This document shows, piece after piece, positions 6,464 through 6,572 of a stretch of 6,572 nucleotides of DNA (positions within the stretch are counted from its first letter, which is position 1; the number at the start of each line of letters is the position of its first letter). The notes under the pieces are model-generated. The model saw nothing but the letters and a program-made list of their open reading frames with translations, ran no database searches and was not told the origin of the DNA. A program made the position numbers and the translations under genes. This DNA comes from Methanobacteriota archaeon. Its GTDB lineage: Archaea; Thermoplasmatota; DTKX01; GCA-020343715. The DNA lies in contig JAUVRF010000100.1 in NCBI GenBank assembly GCA_030597775.1, positions 1 through 6,572 on the forward strand, read 5' to 3'.

Positions 6464-6485
6464 GGTCCACTCACGTCGTCAGGTC
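6457..6485 (+). repeat. Inverted repeat spanning the convergent gene junction
   Basis: GACCTGA (6457-6463) and TCAGGTC (6479-6485) form a perfect 7-base stem with a 15-base loop that contains the 7-base gap; the left arm contains the plus-strand stop codon. A competing 5-base stem, GGACC/GGTCC (6456-6460 and 6464-6468), has the stop codon as its loop. The repeat is plainly in the sequence. Whether it ends transcription from either side is unknown, and there is no T-rich tract of the kind archaeal terminators use. Confidence 0.3.
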
Positions 6486-6572
6486 GGGCAGGTACTCGTC
6501 CACGATCCATCCCGAGAGGACGAACAGGATGAGGACGACCGCGATCAATACGGCGAATGCGATGATGACGCC
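6471..6572 (-). CDS. C-terminal fragment of a convergent membrane protein
   Basis: On the minus strand an open frame runs from the window edge to a TGA (complement of 6471-6473), giving the last 33 residues of a protein that starts outside the window. They consist of a hydrophobic helix ('GVIIAFAVLIAVVLILFVL') and a short acidic tail ending 'WIVDEYLPDLTT'. Nearly every codon ends in G or C, matching the real genes of the window, and the hydrophobic stretch makes a chance open frame unlikely. It is convergent with the large propeller gene, with 7 bases between the stops. The family cannot be told from this fragment. Confidence 0.7.
   Translation of the reverse strand, partial: GVIIAFAVLIAVVLILFVLSGWIVDEYLPDLTT

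Noticed and set aside
6184..6510. Minus-strand open frame of 108 codons overlapping the end of the second large gene
   Set aside because: It lies mostly opposite the Ig domain and membrane anchor and has no recognisable protein character. A different minus frame (6471-6572) has proper codon bias and a membrane helix.

Overview
The window is densely coding, GC-rich DNA with strong G/C preference at third codon positions. It fits an archaeal chromosome, and I would guess the Thermoplasmatota (Thermoplasmata-type lineages). The reasons are a canonical GGAGG ribosome-binding site, a C-terminal Pro-Glu / hydrophobic / triple-Arg tail resembling archaeal PEF-type sorting signals, and very large secreted beta-rich proteins carrying thrombospondin-3-like calcium repeats and Ig-like domains. 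The lineage is inference. There is no rRNA, tRNA or housekeeping gene here to fix it.

Layout. (1) Bases 1-3179, plus strand: the last 1058 residues of a very large surface protein whose start lies upstream of the window. It has a beta-rich N-terminal part, then a DOMON/CBM9-like 'DG..DWD' domain split by an Asp-rich calcium-binding insert. Next come 11 tandem propeller-like repeats in two length classes (about 49 and about 43 residues), and then a PEF-like C-terminal anchor with an unusual extra tail. (2) Bases 3176-6463, plus strand: a complete 1095-residue secreted, membrane-anchored protein. It has a signal peptide, ten blade repeats forming two consecutive five-bladed propellers of the GH43/GH32/GH130-like fold, an accessory beta-sandwich domain, three Ig-like domains and a C-terminal transmembrane helix. 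(3) Bases 6471-6572, minus strand: the last 33 codons of a convergent gene ending in a membrane helix. Only 7 bases separate the two stop codons.

The two large genes overlap by 4 bases (ATGA), and the ribosome-binding site of the second lies inside the last codons of the first, so they are almost certainly co-transcribed and translationally coupled. Both products should sit outside the membrane, tethered by their C-termini, and both display tandem beta-propellers of different sequence families. The most reasonable reading is a cell-surface recognition or glycan-handling pair. No substrate can be assigned from sequence alone, and the glycosidase-like propellers do not show an obvious complete catalytic set.

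No mobile element, CRISPR array, RNA gene or long non-coding stretch was seen. The only non-coding DNA is the 7-base gap at the 3' end.
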